From contig OY757014.1 in the NCBI GenBank assembly GCA_963580285.1, positions 15,142,725 through 15,206,724 of the forward strand: 64,000 nucleotides of DNA, read 5' to 3'. Below the pieces are notes generated by a model. That model was not told the origin of the DNA and did not search any database. It saw only the letters and a list, made by a program, of their open reading frames with translations. Of the stretch, positions 31,411-41,288 are shown one piece after another. A program made the position numbers and the translations under genes. Positions within the stretch are counted from its first letter, which is position 1. Each line of letters begins with the position of its first letter. This DNA comes from Lucinisca nassula (taxonomy: Eukaryota > Mollusca > Bivalvia > Lucinida > Lucinidae).

Positions 31411-33482
31411 AGCTCACCTGTCACGTAGTGACAAGGTGAGCTTTTGTGATCACTTTTCGTCCGTCGTCCGTCGTCAGTGCGTGCGTGCGTGTGTGCGTGT
31501 GTGCGTGTGTGCGTAAACAATTTCTTCAAACGACATCTCCTCCTAAACCACTGATCGGATTTTGACCAAACTTCACAGGAATGATCCTTAGGTGGTCCCC
31601 TTTCAAAGTTGTTCAAATGGTTCCGGTCCGTTGCACATCTGGGTCACAGGAGCCAAAAATAGATTTTTTCACCGAAAACTTAAAAAATCTTCTTCTCTGA
31701 AACCACAAGGCCCAGGTCTTTGATATTTGGTGTGAAGCTTCACCTAGTGGACCTCTACCAAGATTGTTCAAATTATAGCTCTAGGGCCAAAAATGCCCCC
31801 GCCCCGGGGGCCTTTGGTTTTACATAGGCTTATACAGGGAAAATCTTTAAAAATCTTCTTCTCTGAAACCAAAAGGCCCAGATCTTTGATATGTGGTATG
31901 AAGCTTCATCTAGTGGACCTCTACCAAGATTGTTCAAATTATGGCCCTTGGGCCAGAAATGCCCCCGCCCCGGGGGCCTTTGGGTTTACATAGGCTTATA
32001 TAGGGAAAATCTTTAAAAATCTTCTTCTCTGAAACCACACAGCCCAGGTCTTTGATATTTGGTGTGAAGCTTCACCTAGTGGACCTCTACCAAGATTGTT
32101 CAAATTATAGCTCTAGGGTCAAAAATGCCCCCGCCCCAGGGGCCTTTGGTTTTACATAGGCTTATACAGGGGAAAATCTTTAAAAATCTTCTTCTCTGAA
32201 ACCAAAAGGCCCAGGTCTTTGATATTTGGTATGAAGCTTCATCAAGAGGACCTCTACCAAGATTGTTCAACTTATGGCCCTTGGGCCAGAAATGCCCCCG
32301 CCCCGGGGGCCTTTGGGTTTACATAGGCTTATATAGGGAAAATCTTTAAAAATCTTCTTCTCTGAAACCACAAGGCCCAGGTCTTTGATATGTGGTGTGA
32401 AGCTTCACCTAGTGGACCTCTAACAAGATTGTTCAAATTATAGACCTAGGGCCAAAAATGCCCCTCGCCTGGGGGCCTTTGGTTTTACATAGGCTTATAC
32501 AGGGAAAATCTTTAAAAATCTTCTCTGAAACCCCAAGGCCTAGATCTTTGATATTTGGTGTGAAGCTTCATCTTGTGGACCTCTACGAAGATTGTTCAAA
32601 CTATAGCCCTAGTGTCAAAAATGGCCCACGCCCTGGGGCCTTTGTGTTTACATAGGCTTATATAGGGAAAATCTTAAAAAATCTTCTTCTCTGAAACCAC
32701 AAGGCCCAGGTCTTTGATATTTGGTGTGAAGCTTCATCTAGCCGACCTCTATCAAGATTGTTCAAATTATGGCCCCTGGACCTGAATTGCCCCCGCCCCG
32801 GGGGCCTTTGGGTTTACATAGACTTATATAGGGAAAATCTTTAAAATTCTTCTTCTCTAAAACCACATGGCCCAGGTCTTTGATATTTGGTGTGAAGCTT
32901 CACCTAGTGGATCTCTACCAAGATTGTTCAAATTATAGCCCTAGGGCCAAAAATGCCCCCACCCCTGGGGCCTTTGGTTTAACATAGGCTTATACAGGGA
33001 AAATCTTTAAAAATCTTCTTATCTGAAACCACAAGGCCCAGGTCTTTGATATTTGGTGTGAAGCTTCATCTAGTGGACCTCTACCAAGATTGTTCAAATT
33101 ATAGCCCTGGGGCTAAAAATGTCCCCGCCCCGGGCGCCTTTGGTTTTAAATAGGCTTATACAGGGAACATCTTTAAAAATCTTCTTCTCTGAAACCGCAA
33201 GGCTCTGAATTTAATATTTGGTGTGAAGCTTCATCTAGTGGACCTCTACCAAGATTGTTCAAATTATAGCCCTGGGGCCAAAAATGCCCCCATCCCCGGG
33301 GCCCTTTGGTTTTTTATAGGCTTATTTTGGGAAAATATTTAAAAAACTTCTTCTCTGAAACCACAAGGCTCAGGTCTTTGATATTTGGTATGAAGCTTCA
33401 ACTAGTTATAGCCCTTAGGCTAAGAATGTTCTAGAGACACTTATTCTCAGGTGAGCGATTCAGGGCCCTCTGGGCCCTCTTG
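31411..33482 (+). mobile_element. Helentron-like element (Hel-A, 2.07 kb)
   Basis: GCTCACCTG (31412-31420) is complementary to CAGGTGAGC (33448-33456). The 3' hairpin is AGGGCCC-TCT-GGGCCCT (33462-33478), then CTTG followed by TTTATT. The tract after the 5' hairpin is CGTGCGTGCGTGTGTGCG. The core is about ten 166-bp units with GCCCCGGGGGCC palindromes, a subfamily distinct from that of 9215-13350. The uninterrupted target, GTGCGTTTTATTTTTATCCC, is present at 29831-29850. Confidence 0.85.
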
Positions 33483-34169
33483 TTTATTCCCTGACCAAAT
33501 AGGTTCGGGGATATAACAATCAGCCTGGCGTCCGTCTGTCCGCAAACAAAATTGAGTCTGGCGTCCGTTCACATGTCCGTCCGTCCGTAGACACAACAGA
33601 CAGATGCAAGCAATGCAGATTCGAATCAGACTTTAACAATTATTAAACGGCGTCTGATGAGGGTCTACAGGTTTGTAGACGGCATATGGGTCGGCACAGA
33701 CCCGGACAAGACACTGCACAAAGGTAATGCGGCGTCTGATCAGGGACTCATTGCCGACGGTGGTGTTTTTTATCCCTAGTCTGAATATGTTCGGGGGATA
33801 TAGTGATCAGCCTGGCATCATCCACCCGTCTGTTTGTATAACTATAGACAGAACACAAAGGTGCAAACAGCGCAGTTCGGGATCAGAGCCCAGAAAATTA
33901 TTATAAGGCGTCCGATCAGGGTCTACAGGATTGTAGACGGCACAGACCCAGACCAGTAGCTATCAACCTGACGTCATCCACCCGTTAGTCTGTATGACAA
34001 TAGACAGAACACAAAGGTGCAAACAGTGCAGATCGGGATCAGAGCCCAGACAAATATTATAGGGCGTCTGATCAGGGTCTACAGGGTTGTAGACAGCACA
34101 TGCGATGGCACAGACCCAGACCAGACGCTGTACAATGACCATGCGCATCAGATGTCATTGCACCTCAGT

Positions 34170-34266
34170 GTTGGGTAAAAGTCCCACCAAATTGGAAGCA
34201 ATATCTCCAAAATGTCCTAAATAGTGTTGATGGGGATGTTATACCTCTAATCAAACAAACAAATCT
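34170..34266 (+). repeat. SINE S3 3' fragment
   Basis: GGGTAAAAGTCCCACCAAAT ... AATAGTGTTGATGGGGATGT ends in TAATCAAACAAACAAAT, the plus-strand form of the S3 tail. The head is missing. Confidence 0.6.
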
Positions 34267-35167
34267 TATTTATAAAAAAAAAAAAAAAAAAAAATACAGA
34301 GACGGCTCTTTGGGGTGAGCTGGCTATGGGGTGGTTGATACATTTATTTAAAAAAAAAAAAAAAGGTAAAGTTGGGGATGGGGGTTCAAAAATGGATAGA
34401 TAGGCTGTAATAGTTATTTTAATCTTATGCAAAAGTACTGATTTTTTCATAAACAGAACACACCCATGTGTCATAGCACATTCTTTAATTTCTCCAAAAT
34501 GGCTACTTTTCCATTGAAAACTTTTATATTTTTCTTATTTATACTCAGAACATAGGTCGTGGGTGCCGATTGAGGCAGTTCTAACGAGTACCCACAACCT
34601 TGGTCTTGGTGCAGTAATAAGTAAAATAATGTATACCGGGTTCAGATAGATGTTCATTTCACAGACTTATGAACATGATCTTATTTCTGCATAAAAAGTA
34701 TGTTATGGAAACTTGCTGGAAGACCCTCAGTGACATGCCCTAATGATTACCTACAAATACGTTTTTGTGCGGAAATAAGAAAAATAATACGTGGATACCC
34801 CCTCTTTTCTGGGGCTATGGTGGTTAAAAATACTTTCTCTGACCAACCCAAAACAGAAATTTTTGCTAAAGAAAATATTTTGCTTACTTTGACACTTCAT
34901 ATTTTCAAAACGCAAAGAGAAACTATAATAAATTTAGTACCATTGGAAAGAAAATTTAATTTCCTAGAAACTTTACATTTACATAAATATTGTCAAATGT
35001 ACAGAAAATACTAAAATAATCATTTTTGTAACATAAGGGTGAAAATCACACAAAAATGCCAATATCTCTGTTCAGATAAGACTGTCAGGCCTATCAGCCA
35101 TATATGGACTATTGGTTATTGATTTACCTATATCAGTGTTCTGTTAAGATGCTGTATTGGATAATTT
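34267..35167. other. Right interior of the 7.1-kb element
   Basis: It holds poly(A) runs, a hairpin-C palindrome at 34535-34630 (GGTCGTGGGTGCCGATTGAG / CTAACGAGTACCCACAACC), and AT-rich DNA with a meaningless 104-residue frame (34700-35014). No transposase motif was seen. Confidence 0.5.
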
Positions 35168-35348
35168 TCTGAGTGGTAAAGGGTTAAGTGTATCAGGTTG
35201 TGTTTTCTTCAAATTTTATGTGGAAAATGGCTGAACTTTTTGCAAACAGTATAGGCCCTGATCAGATGCCACATTATGCCATCTCTGATCTGGACCTGCA
35301 CTGTTTGCCCAATACCCGTTTTGAGGTTTCCTGTACAAAATGGGTTAA

Positions 35349-36241
35349 ACAACCGTGTTAGATATATCCAAACAAAAATATATTGATTACAAAGAAAAAA
35401 GGTCATTTATTATCATTTTTCCATATACATGTAATCTATACATTTTTGGAATCCATCCTTAAACCATGTTATATCCATATCTGTGATACCTCCCTCATCA
35501 GGAGGGAGACTCCCTCATTTTGATGCTAATTATTGCCCATTTTTTGCTAAATTTTAGTAAAATTTTGGAGTCTCCCTCATTTGAACTGAGAATTTCCCTA
35601 TATATTGTTTACATCTCCCTCATCACATTGGCAAATCTCCCTCATACAGTTAAAAAAATTATCACAGGTATGTATATCCAAAACCTTGTTAGAAAGAACA
35701 GAGTTTTATAAAGAGGTTTTGGTGTAGTAAAGTGCTTTTCATATGTGATAGCTTAGGGTAGTAGAACACATGCCATATTTACCCTAAGTACTCGTATACC
35801 ACAATGCCTTACCACACTTGTTCTTAAATTTGATCAAGTGCAATTAACTACTTTATTTTCTGTCTAAAAATAGCTGGATAAGTGGCAAACAGTTTAGACC
35901 CTGATGAGATCTCATCTAGGTCTACACTGTTGGCTCTGGCCTGTCTGTCCGAATGCATAAGGTAATTACAGTGTTCTTTCTATAAGCCTGTGCACAAAAA
36001 AGGTGGAAGTTGGCATGTGTGACCAATGATGATTTTGATCGGCCTGTGCAGCCATGCAATCTGATCAGTCTTTGCAACTCACAAGAGTCCCCGATTTTAT
36101 CCTCGATCCTCCACTAAGTGACATACTTAATATCTACACTGATTTCAATCTTTGCTAGCTGTGTCTGCCATGTGGTACCTTTTTGTGAGCTTAGACTTGT
36201 AGTTGTGAGGATAAGAGACTGATGGTCATCTGTACTTCTTA
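35349..36241. other. CTCCCTCAT repeats and a cassette-E MITE; no gene
   Basis: CTCCCTCAT recurs five times at 35490-35645, with one inverted copy (AGGAGGGAGACTCCCTCAT). At 35760-35960 the cassette-E words GGCAAACAGTTTAGACCCTG and TAGGTCTACACTGTTGGC frame a short hairpin. Confidence 0.5.
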
Positions 36242-36322
36242 TTAGAAAAATATGTTGTGGGTACTTGTTAGAATTGCCTCGATGAGGCAATTCTAACAAG
36301 TACCCACAACATGTTTTAATGG
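36242..36322. mobile_element. Hairpin-C MITE core, perfect palindrome
   Basis: ATGTTGTGGGTACTTGTTAG-AATTGCCTC is answered by GAGGCAATT-CTAACAAGTACCCACAACAT with a GAT loop. The arms match each other but differ from those of other copies at paired positions. Confidence 0.7.
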
Positions 36323-36676
36323 AAAAACCGGTTTTCCTCATTTCTGTTCTTAAACTGGGATATGACTGTTCTTTATATTTTGCTTTAAGTAATGGGCATG
36401 CTGCTGCGAGTTTCATCTGCTGTATAGCTACTTGTCATTTGTTCACCCAAAGTATTGGGTGGGTGCTGAATCTTCCAGTAAATGGAGTGCATCTTTCCTA
36501 ATAGAAAGTGGAAACCCAGGATGTAAAGGGCAGCATGCTTTGTTTCCTGTTTGCTGATCTAAGCTATTTTGTCATCTGTGCACAACTAGTCTGTGTAATT
36601 TTAACCTATTTTGTGCTGAATGGAATATTCCACCTTATAACAAGAGTCCATTTTGAAATTTAGATGTGCCAGGTGT

Positions 36677-36977
36677 CCTTGCTTCCAAAGGATAACCCTT
36701 TTATAGAACATATTTAACTTCACTTCAGCTGGTGTATGGGAATGTGTGGCGGCGGTAAAACGCCTCCCTGCCCTACATCATAGTGTAGATTATATTTTCT
36801 TGTCCTTTGGGATCATTGATTCCATTTAGGAATTTTGAAAATATCTGAGGGTCACTGATGAGGCCTAATTGGCCGAAACTAGCTAGTCTGGCCCAGAAAA
36901 CATGCACACTCCATATTCTTCACTTCTGTGGTGTATTCTTTGCTTCCAAAGGATAACCCTTTTATAGAACATAATTA
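36677..36977 (+). mobile_element. Retrozyme-like insert with terminal direct repeats
   Basis: A 34-bp direct repeat (starting TTGCTTCCAAAGGATAACCC) occurs at 36679-36712 and 36940-36973, exactly 261 bp apart. The intact TTAA-B MITE lacks this word, so it belongs to the insert and is not a target duplication. The insert is thus about 1.1 turns of a 261-bp unit, the form expected when a circular RNA is reverse-transcribed past one lap. The unit carries a hammerhead ribozyme. Mobile elements of this kind (retrozymes) are known from bivalves; placing this copy among them is inference. Confidence 0.65.
36849..36894 (+). ncRNA. Type I hammerhead ribozyme
   Basis: All core parts are present and in order: stem I strand GGGUCA (36849-36854), CUGAUGA (36855-36861), stem II GGCC-UAAUU-GGCC (36862-36874), GAAA (36875-36878), a short stem III CUAGCUAG (36879-36886), UC (36887-36888), and stem I return strand UGGCCC (36889-36894). 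The six stem I pairs include one G-U. Cleavage is predicted after 36888. The very short stem III is typical of hammerheads in retrozymes and Penelope-like elements, which may act as dimers. Confidence 0.85.
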
Positions 36978-37182
36978 GTTATTTCTAGAAATTTATTAAG
37001 AAAATGGCTGAACTTCTTTTGTAAACAGTGAAGGCCCTGATCAGAAGATATGTTCTACGGTGTCTGACCTGATCATTTGCCTGTGTCCCAGTTAAGTGTT
37101 TCCCATATACAGTTGACTTTAATGACTCGCATACCTTTAAGACCATGGAATTTTTTTTGTGACAGTGATAGTTCATTACGCA

Positions 37183-37440
37183 AACACGCCTATACAAACA
37201 CATTGCCACCTTTATCGCCAAATAATGAAAATTTTATGATGAAAAATTGTGATAATTGTCTTATTTCTGCTCAAAATATAGATTGTGGGCACTCGTTAGA
37301 ACCGCCTCATCCAGGCGGTTCTAACGAGTACCCACAATCTATATTTTAGAGCAGAAATAAGAAAAATAAGGTATACCCCCGGAAACCCCAGTTTTACTTT
37401 ATAAAAGTGGGGTTCAAGAGGGTCAGACGCGTTTTCTTGT
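37183..37440. mobile_element. Hairpin-C MITE, most complete copy
   Basis: The left end is CAAACACGCCTATACAAACA. The centre is a palindrome of about 50 bp per arm: CTTATTTCTGCTC, GATTGTGGGCACTCGTTAG and AACCGCCT, then AGGCGGTT and so on. A second stem follows, CCCCAGTTTTACTTTATAAA with AGTGGGG, and the end is GTCAGACGCGTTTTC. Other copies represent one or both stems. Confidence 0.7.
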
Positions 37441-37504
37441 TTTGAGCCATTGAGGATTAATCATAAGGTCAGTAGGCATGATATGCATATCTTAATATAT
37501 TTTC

Positions 37505-37582
37505 TTTGAATTAAATGTTCATGGTGTGTACTCATTAGAATCGCCTCGTTGAGGTGATTCTAATAAGTACACACAGCACTCA
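37505..37582. mobile_element. Hairpin-C MITE core
   Basis: GTGTGTACTCATTAGAATCG and GTGATTCTAATAAGTACACAC form the palindrome with a CCTCGTTGAG loop. It lies five bases before the Hel-C element. Confidence 0.65.
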
Positions 37583-37587
37583 TTTTT

Positions 37588-38363
37588 GTCGCGCCTGCTA
37601 TTAGCATGGCGCGATATAGGCGCCCGGTTTTCCGTCCGTTTGTCAAGGCGTCAACATTTGCAACCACCCTAGCGTTCACCCTTATGGTCAAGTTTATTTC
37701 TCAAGAACTATAAGAGCTTTATTAATGAGATTTCATACAAACTTGAATCTGGGGATGGCAACTTAAATGCAAGCATCCATATTTGACCTTGACCTAAATT
37801 TCACGGTTCACTGACTTTGTAAAATATTGCGACCACCCTAGCACTCACCCTAATGGTCAAGTTTATTTCTCAAGAACTATAACAGCTTTATTAATGATAT
37901 TTGGTACAAACTTGAATCTAGGGATGTCAACTTAAATGCAAGCATCCATATTTGCCTTGACCTAAATTTCACAGTTCACTGACTTTGAAAAATATTGCGA
38001 CCACCCTAGCGCTCACCCTAATGGTCAAGTTTATTTCTCAAGAACTATAAGAGCTTCATTAATGATACTTGGTACAAACTTGTATCTCGGGATGGCAACT
38101 TAAATGCAAGCATCCATATTTGACCTTGACCTACATTTCATGGTTCACTGACTTTGTAAAATATTGCGACCATCCTAGCTTTCACCCTAATGTTTAAGTT
38201 CATTTCTCAAGAATTATTTGAACTTCATTAATGATACTTAGTACAAGCTTGCATTTAAGAATGACAACTTTTATGCAAGCATCTATGTTTGACCTTGGCC
38301 TAGATGTCATGCTTCGGTGACTGCACCCCAACAGGCCCGACATAGCCTTCGGCGGAATTCTTG
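37588..38363 (+). mobile_element. Helentron-like element (Hel-C, 776 bp)
   Basis: The 5' end GTCGCGCCTGCTATTAGCAT is followed by GGCGCGATATAGGCGCCCGG and CGTCCGTTTGTC. The inner 3' word CAGGCCCGAC (38332-38341) is complementary to the 5' decamer with one change. The terminus is GCCTTCGGCGGAATTCTTG followed by TT. The core is about four 168-bp units marked by GCGACCACCCTAGCG (37828, 37996, and a variant at 38166). These ends are shared with 6971-7126. Confidence 0.85.
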
Positions 38364-38444
38364 TTAATAAAAAAAAAAAATGAATATCTCACTTCCTTTT
38401 TAAAAGGAAAATAAGATAATTATCCTTGAATTATTCTAAATATA

Positions 38445-38657
38445 TTAACCCTTATCTTTCTGTTCACAACAACCCCTATCTATGCAAACAGTGTAGATCC
38501 TGATCAGATGGCTTCTGAAGAAGCCATCTGATCAAGATCTACACTGTTTCACATTCAGTTAATGAATTTGTAGGAATTAATTACATCAAATAATCTGATT
38601 GGTTCAAATTCAGAGATGGGTGTGGCTAAAATGAATATTCAGCAAGAGAAGGGTTGA
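38445..38657. mobile_element. TTAA-A MITE, full length
   Basis: It runs from TTAA 38445-38448 to TTGA 38654-38657 (decayed). The hairpin GATCAGATGGCTTCTGAAGA / AGCCATCTGATC is perfect. Other words are ATCTGATTGGTTCAAATTC and GGGTGTGGCTAAAATGAATA. Confidence 0.8.
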
Positions 38658-38939
38658 CATCTGTTAACATAGGTTGGAAACAGCCATCAGTGCTTGAGCC
38701 ATTAATGTTCACTGTTAAATGGGTCAATAGTTGGGGCCAGTGCAGGACAAAGCCTACAGAATAACATGTAACTAGAGTAGACTCAGCTCAGCCTGTGCCA
38801 CACAGTCTCATCAGTGTTCAAATCTGCCTTCCATAGCTTGCCAGATACCATATTTACCCTTAATATAAGGACACATTTTCTTACCATACCTGTTCCAAAC
38901 TTGAACAAGTTCAATTATTTTTTGCCCGATGTTGTGTTT

Positions 38940-39241
38940 TTTGTTTTTTTTTATTAGAGGTTTAACGTCCCCGTCAGCACTGTATAGGTCATTTTGGAGA
39001 CATTCCTTCCAGTTTTGTGGGACTTTTACCCGACATTGAGATGAAATGACGTCTCAAGCCCTGTCTCCTAATGAAACCAATGGGGTTTATAAGCATGGAC
39101 AGTCCTACTCGCACTGCTTTACCTGGGCAGGCTTAGATCCTCTAAGCGGTTTACCAGTAGTCATGTGCGGTCGGTTTCGGCTCTGCGTGGAAGCATCATG
39201 CAGCCCATTTATTTCTTCAAGCCCCAGTGGGTGGGGGCCGT
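38940..39241 (-). repeat. SINE S3 with target-site duplication
   Basis: It has the same body as 5968-6253 (GACATTGAGATGAAATGACG, TTACCTGGGCAGGCTTAG). Its flanks CCCGATGTTGTGTTT (38925-38939) and CCCGATATTGTGTCT (39242-39256) form a 15-bp duplication with two changes. The tail is the T-rich left edge. Confidence 0.75.
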
Positions 39242-39256
39242 CCCGATATTGTGTCT

Positions 39257-39783
39257 AAAACTAGTTGCAGGAGGGGCATACCCTGACTAGACATAGGGTT
39301 CCACAGCATCTCCTCTGGGTCTGCACTGTCTGGTCAAATACATATGGTAAATATGGTTAGGTGACAACACTAGCCAGTCTATAAGGATACAGAGACCGAA
39401 CTGAAACTTTACTGGTTGCAGGTCTTCTCTTTTGTTTTTGAATTGTTTTTCAGAATATTTGTTATTGTGAGTGTGAAAAGAGAGCGTATATTTTTCAAAA
39501 TATATAAGAACATTAATGTGTCTGTCGTAAAAGTGCTATGTAAAGATACATATAATGCCTTTTTAACGTTTTGGTTATCAAAAGCACACTTTTACAATGA
39601 TTTTTTTTGTTTGAAAACATAGTAAATTTTTCCCTTTTTCTTACTTGCTTTTTTCTACACCCACTGATTTCATCAAAACATATTTAAAAATTTCCATTAG
39701 TCTTTCCTTATTTTTTCTACACCCAGTGTTGTCTAGTATGAGACCACCTTTAGGACTGTCCAAAAGTCGTCTTAAAGACAGTG
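39257..39783. other. Cassette-E fragment, then AT-rich DNA; no gene
   Basis: GACTAGACATAGGGTTCCAC ... TCTGGGTCTGCACTGTCTGG (39284-39335) is a cassette-E hairpin. The frames at 39416-39622 and 39641-39922 resemble nothing known. Confidence 0.4.
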
Positions 39784-39986
39784 CTAAACCCTTATCCTGC
39801 TGTTTACGACAACCCCTACCTTTGCAAACAGTGTAGATCCAGATCAGATGGCTTCTGAAGAAGCGATCTGATCTGGATCTACACTCATGTAGTTTGTGAA
39901 ATGAACAAATATATGAAGTCATTTGATTGGTTGATAGTCAGCAATGGTTGTGGCTAAATAGATTTATTCAGCAGGATAAGGGTTAA
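39784..39986. mobile_element. TTAA-A MITE
   Basis: It runs from CTAA 39784-39787 (decayed) to TTAA 39983-39986. The hairpin has one mismatch (AAGCGATC). The outer arm on one side is truncated at CTACACTCATGTAG. Confidence 0.75.
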
Positions 39987-40056
39987 GATGGTCTGATTAT
40001 AGGAATTATACTGCACATCCATTGTAAGGATAATACTGTTTGTGTTTTTGAATGTA

Positions 40057-40276
40057 CACCAAGACCTCATTATAACAGGGTTCGTTATAACATGGTTTTG
40101 CATATAACACGGTTTCAAGATGGATCCTAAAAATGTATAAATTATATAGAAAAATGACCATAAATGGTCATTTTTCTATATAATCTAAACATTTTAGTTT
40201 GGATATAACATGGTTGTTTAACTAACACGGTTTCTGCTTTGGACCCCATTAATAGTGTTATAAAGAGGTTGTGGTG
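40057..40276. mobile_element. Tigger-like MITE, 220 bp
   Basis: The ends CACCAAGACCTCATTATAAC and, on the other strand, CACCACAACCTCTTTATAAC are inverted repeats. TA flanks both ends (40055-40056, 40277-40278). The centre (40133-40187) is a perfect ATTATATAGAAAAATGACCA / TGGTCATTTTTCTATATAAT palindrome, the intact form of the stem broken at 14945. Confidence 0.75.
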
Positions 40277-40459
40277 TATCAGAAAGAGACAGTCTTTGAA
40301 TGTATCGGAAAGAGACAATGTATTTTGTTTTGTGTTTTAATTGTTAAGTTTTGTTTTTGTGAGCAGCAAGTCTGTATTTTTGACCCTGAGTAAACCTGTT
40401 TATGGACTGCACTACATAGATTCTGGAAGAGCTTCTGCACACAGTGTAGACAAAAGATT

Positions 40460-40747
40460 AGGGTTTAGTTATTCAAAGCCACGTTAGCTTAACGAGCTCG
40501 TTAGTGGGAAAATTGTTAACTGCAAGTAAAAAATCTAATATAGTGTTATTTTTGTGGAAAAAATGTTAGCAGCTTTTCCATCTGCAAAAGCTGCTCCCAT
40601 TTTTTCAGCAGCAATATTAACATTTGCCATGTAAAATGATCAAAGTTTTAACAATATGTTAACTAACGACGTTAGTTTTAAACAACTGGCCCAGCTGGCA
40701 ACCAACAAGCTCGTTAAAGTAACGTTAATTTGAACAACTGGACCCTG
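40460..40747. mobile_element. hAT-like MITE
   Basis: The ends AGGGTTTAGTTATTCAAAGC ... AACGAGCTCGTT and, on the other strand, AGGGTCCAGTTGTTCAAATT ... AACGAGCTTGTT are inverted repeats, akin to 3146-3399. An inner second end (AACAACTGGCCCAGC, 40681) suggests one copy inside another. No clear target duplication. Confidence 0.5.
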
Positions 40748-41149
40748 ATGCTTCATTCTCAGTTGTTCTTGGTTATCTGCCCATGTTCCATTTAAGGATG
40801 CATACCTTCATTGAAACACATGAGGTGGATAGTTTGTGATATTTAAATGATATTTTTTGTCAAGTCTCCATAAAAACATATTTTATGGGTATTCAGTGGA
40901 ACCACCTCAGCGAGGAGATTCAGATGAATACCCACAATATAGGTTTAAATGGAGAAATAAGGAAATATCCAAATGCCCATATATGTTTGTTAGACAGTTT
41001 ATAGTCAGTACTGGACTTTATTAATTGACTATCCTGTATTGATCGGTGGTCATCCGTATTAACACCAGGTCAACCAATATTAACTGAGGTCAAGTGAGGT
41101 CAAAAAATCAATAATCATGTTTTTTTAATTGTGTCAATTAATAAAATGG
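40748..41149. other. No gene; hairpin-C MITE at 40868-40960
   Basis: ATATTTTATGGGTATTCAGT and AGATGAATACCCACAATATA are diverged hairpin-C arms around CCACCTCAGCGAGGAG. A GGTCA/TTAAC-rich stretch follows at 41040-41105. Confidence 0.45.
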
Positions 41150-41288
41150 TCATTAATCAATTCATTTCGCATTGACCCAGTTACAGGTCCTCGGTCAGCT
41201 GCATTGGCCTCGACTTTTGGCCTCGGGCCAATGCAGCAAACCTCGGACCTGTACCTGGGCCAATACGAAATGACTGGATTAATAACAT
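41150..41288. repeat. Imperfect palindrome
   Basis: ATTCATTTCGCATTGACCCA ... CTGCATTGGCCTCG is answered by CGGGCCAATGCAG ... GGGCCAATACGAAATGACTG. The arms are about 60 bp around a GACTTTTGGC loop. Confidence 0.65.

Larger units (their letters stand above)
28950..34165. repeat. Composite satellite: Helentron-like 5' ends alternating with GCGTCTGATCAGGGTCT palindromes
   Basis: Blocks of 140-290 bp alternate two modules. One is TATCCC(C)TGACCAAATAGG-TTCGGGGATATA followed by CGTCCGTCCGTCCG, which looks like a rolling-circle-element 5' end. The other is GCAAACAGTGCAGATTTG ... CAGACGCCAT ... GGCGTCTG, the same palindrome class as the TTAA MITEs. Modules recur near 29212, 29343, 29580, 29840, 31165, 33484 and 33770. 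It is split by the elements at 30075-31104 and 31411-33482. A 237-residue minus-strand frame (28958-29671) is an echo of the repeats. Confidence 0.75.
28105..35183. mobile_element. 7.08-kb TTAA-flanked element with CCCTTTACCACTCAGA ends
   Basis: Both ends are TTAA plus CCCTTTACCACTCAGA in inverted orientation (28101-28120 and 35168-35187), a perfect 16-bp terminal repeat with a TTAA duplication. This is the piggyBac signature (TTAA target, CCC start). The left inside repeats the end motif (TTACCACTCAGACCCGTATA and GTACAGATACGTATATCC at 28145-28202). I see no transposase, so it is non-autonomous or a gutted carrier. It holds a composite satellite, a foldback element, a Hel-A element, a SINE fragment and a hairpin-C MITE. 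Confidence 0.8.
28038..35348. mobile_element. TTAA-B MITE split by a 7.1-kb insertion
   Basis: The left part is 28038-28100 (TTAACCCTTTTTATACCAAA ... GTTTCAGAAT). The right part is 35188-35348 (GTGTATCAGGTTGTGTTTTC ... CTGTACAAAATGGGTTAA). They are consecutive in the intact copy at 22369-22597, where the join reads CAAAATTTAGGGGTGTCGGG. Removing the insertion and one TTAA restores a normal 230-bp MITE. Confidence 0.85.
36601..37108. mobile_element. TTAA-B MITE split by a ribozyme-bearing insert
   Basis: It starts TTAACCTATTTTGTGCTGAA, is broken after TTTAGATGTGCCAGGTG (about 36676), and resumes about 36980 with TTTCTAGAAATTTATTAAG and AAATGGCTGAAC. Its hairpin is GAAGGCCCTGATCAGAAGAT. The right end fades at TTTCCCATATACAG, next to a Tigger-like end (CAGTTGACTTTAATGACTCG). 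Confidence 0.65.

Noticed and set aside
35490..35645. CTCCCTCAT repeats as a regulatory array
   Set aside because: Only five copies at irregular spacing in AT-rich DNA; no supporting context.
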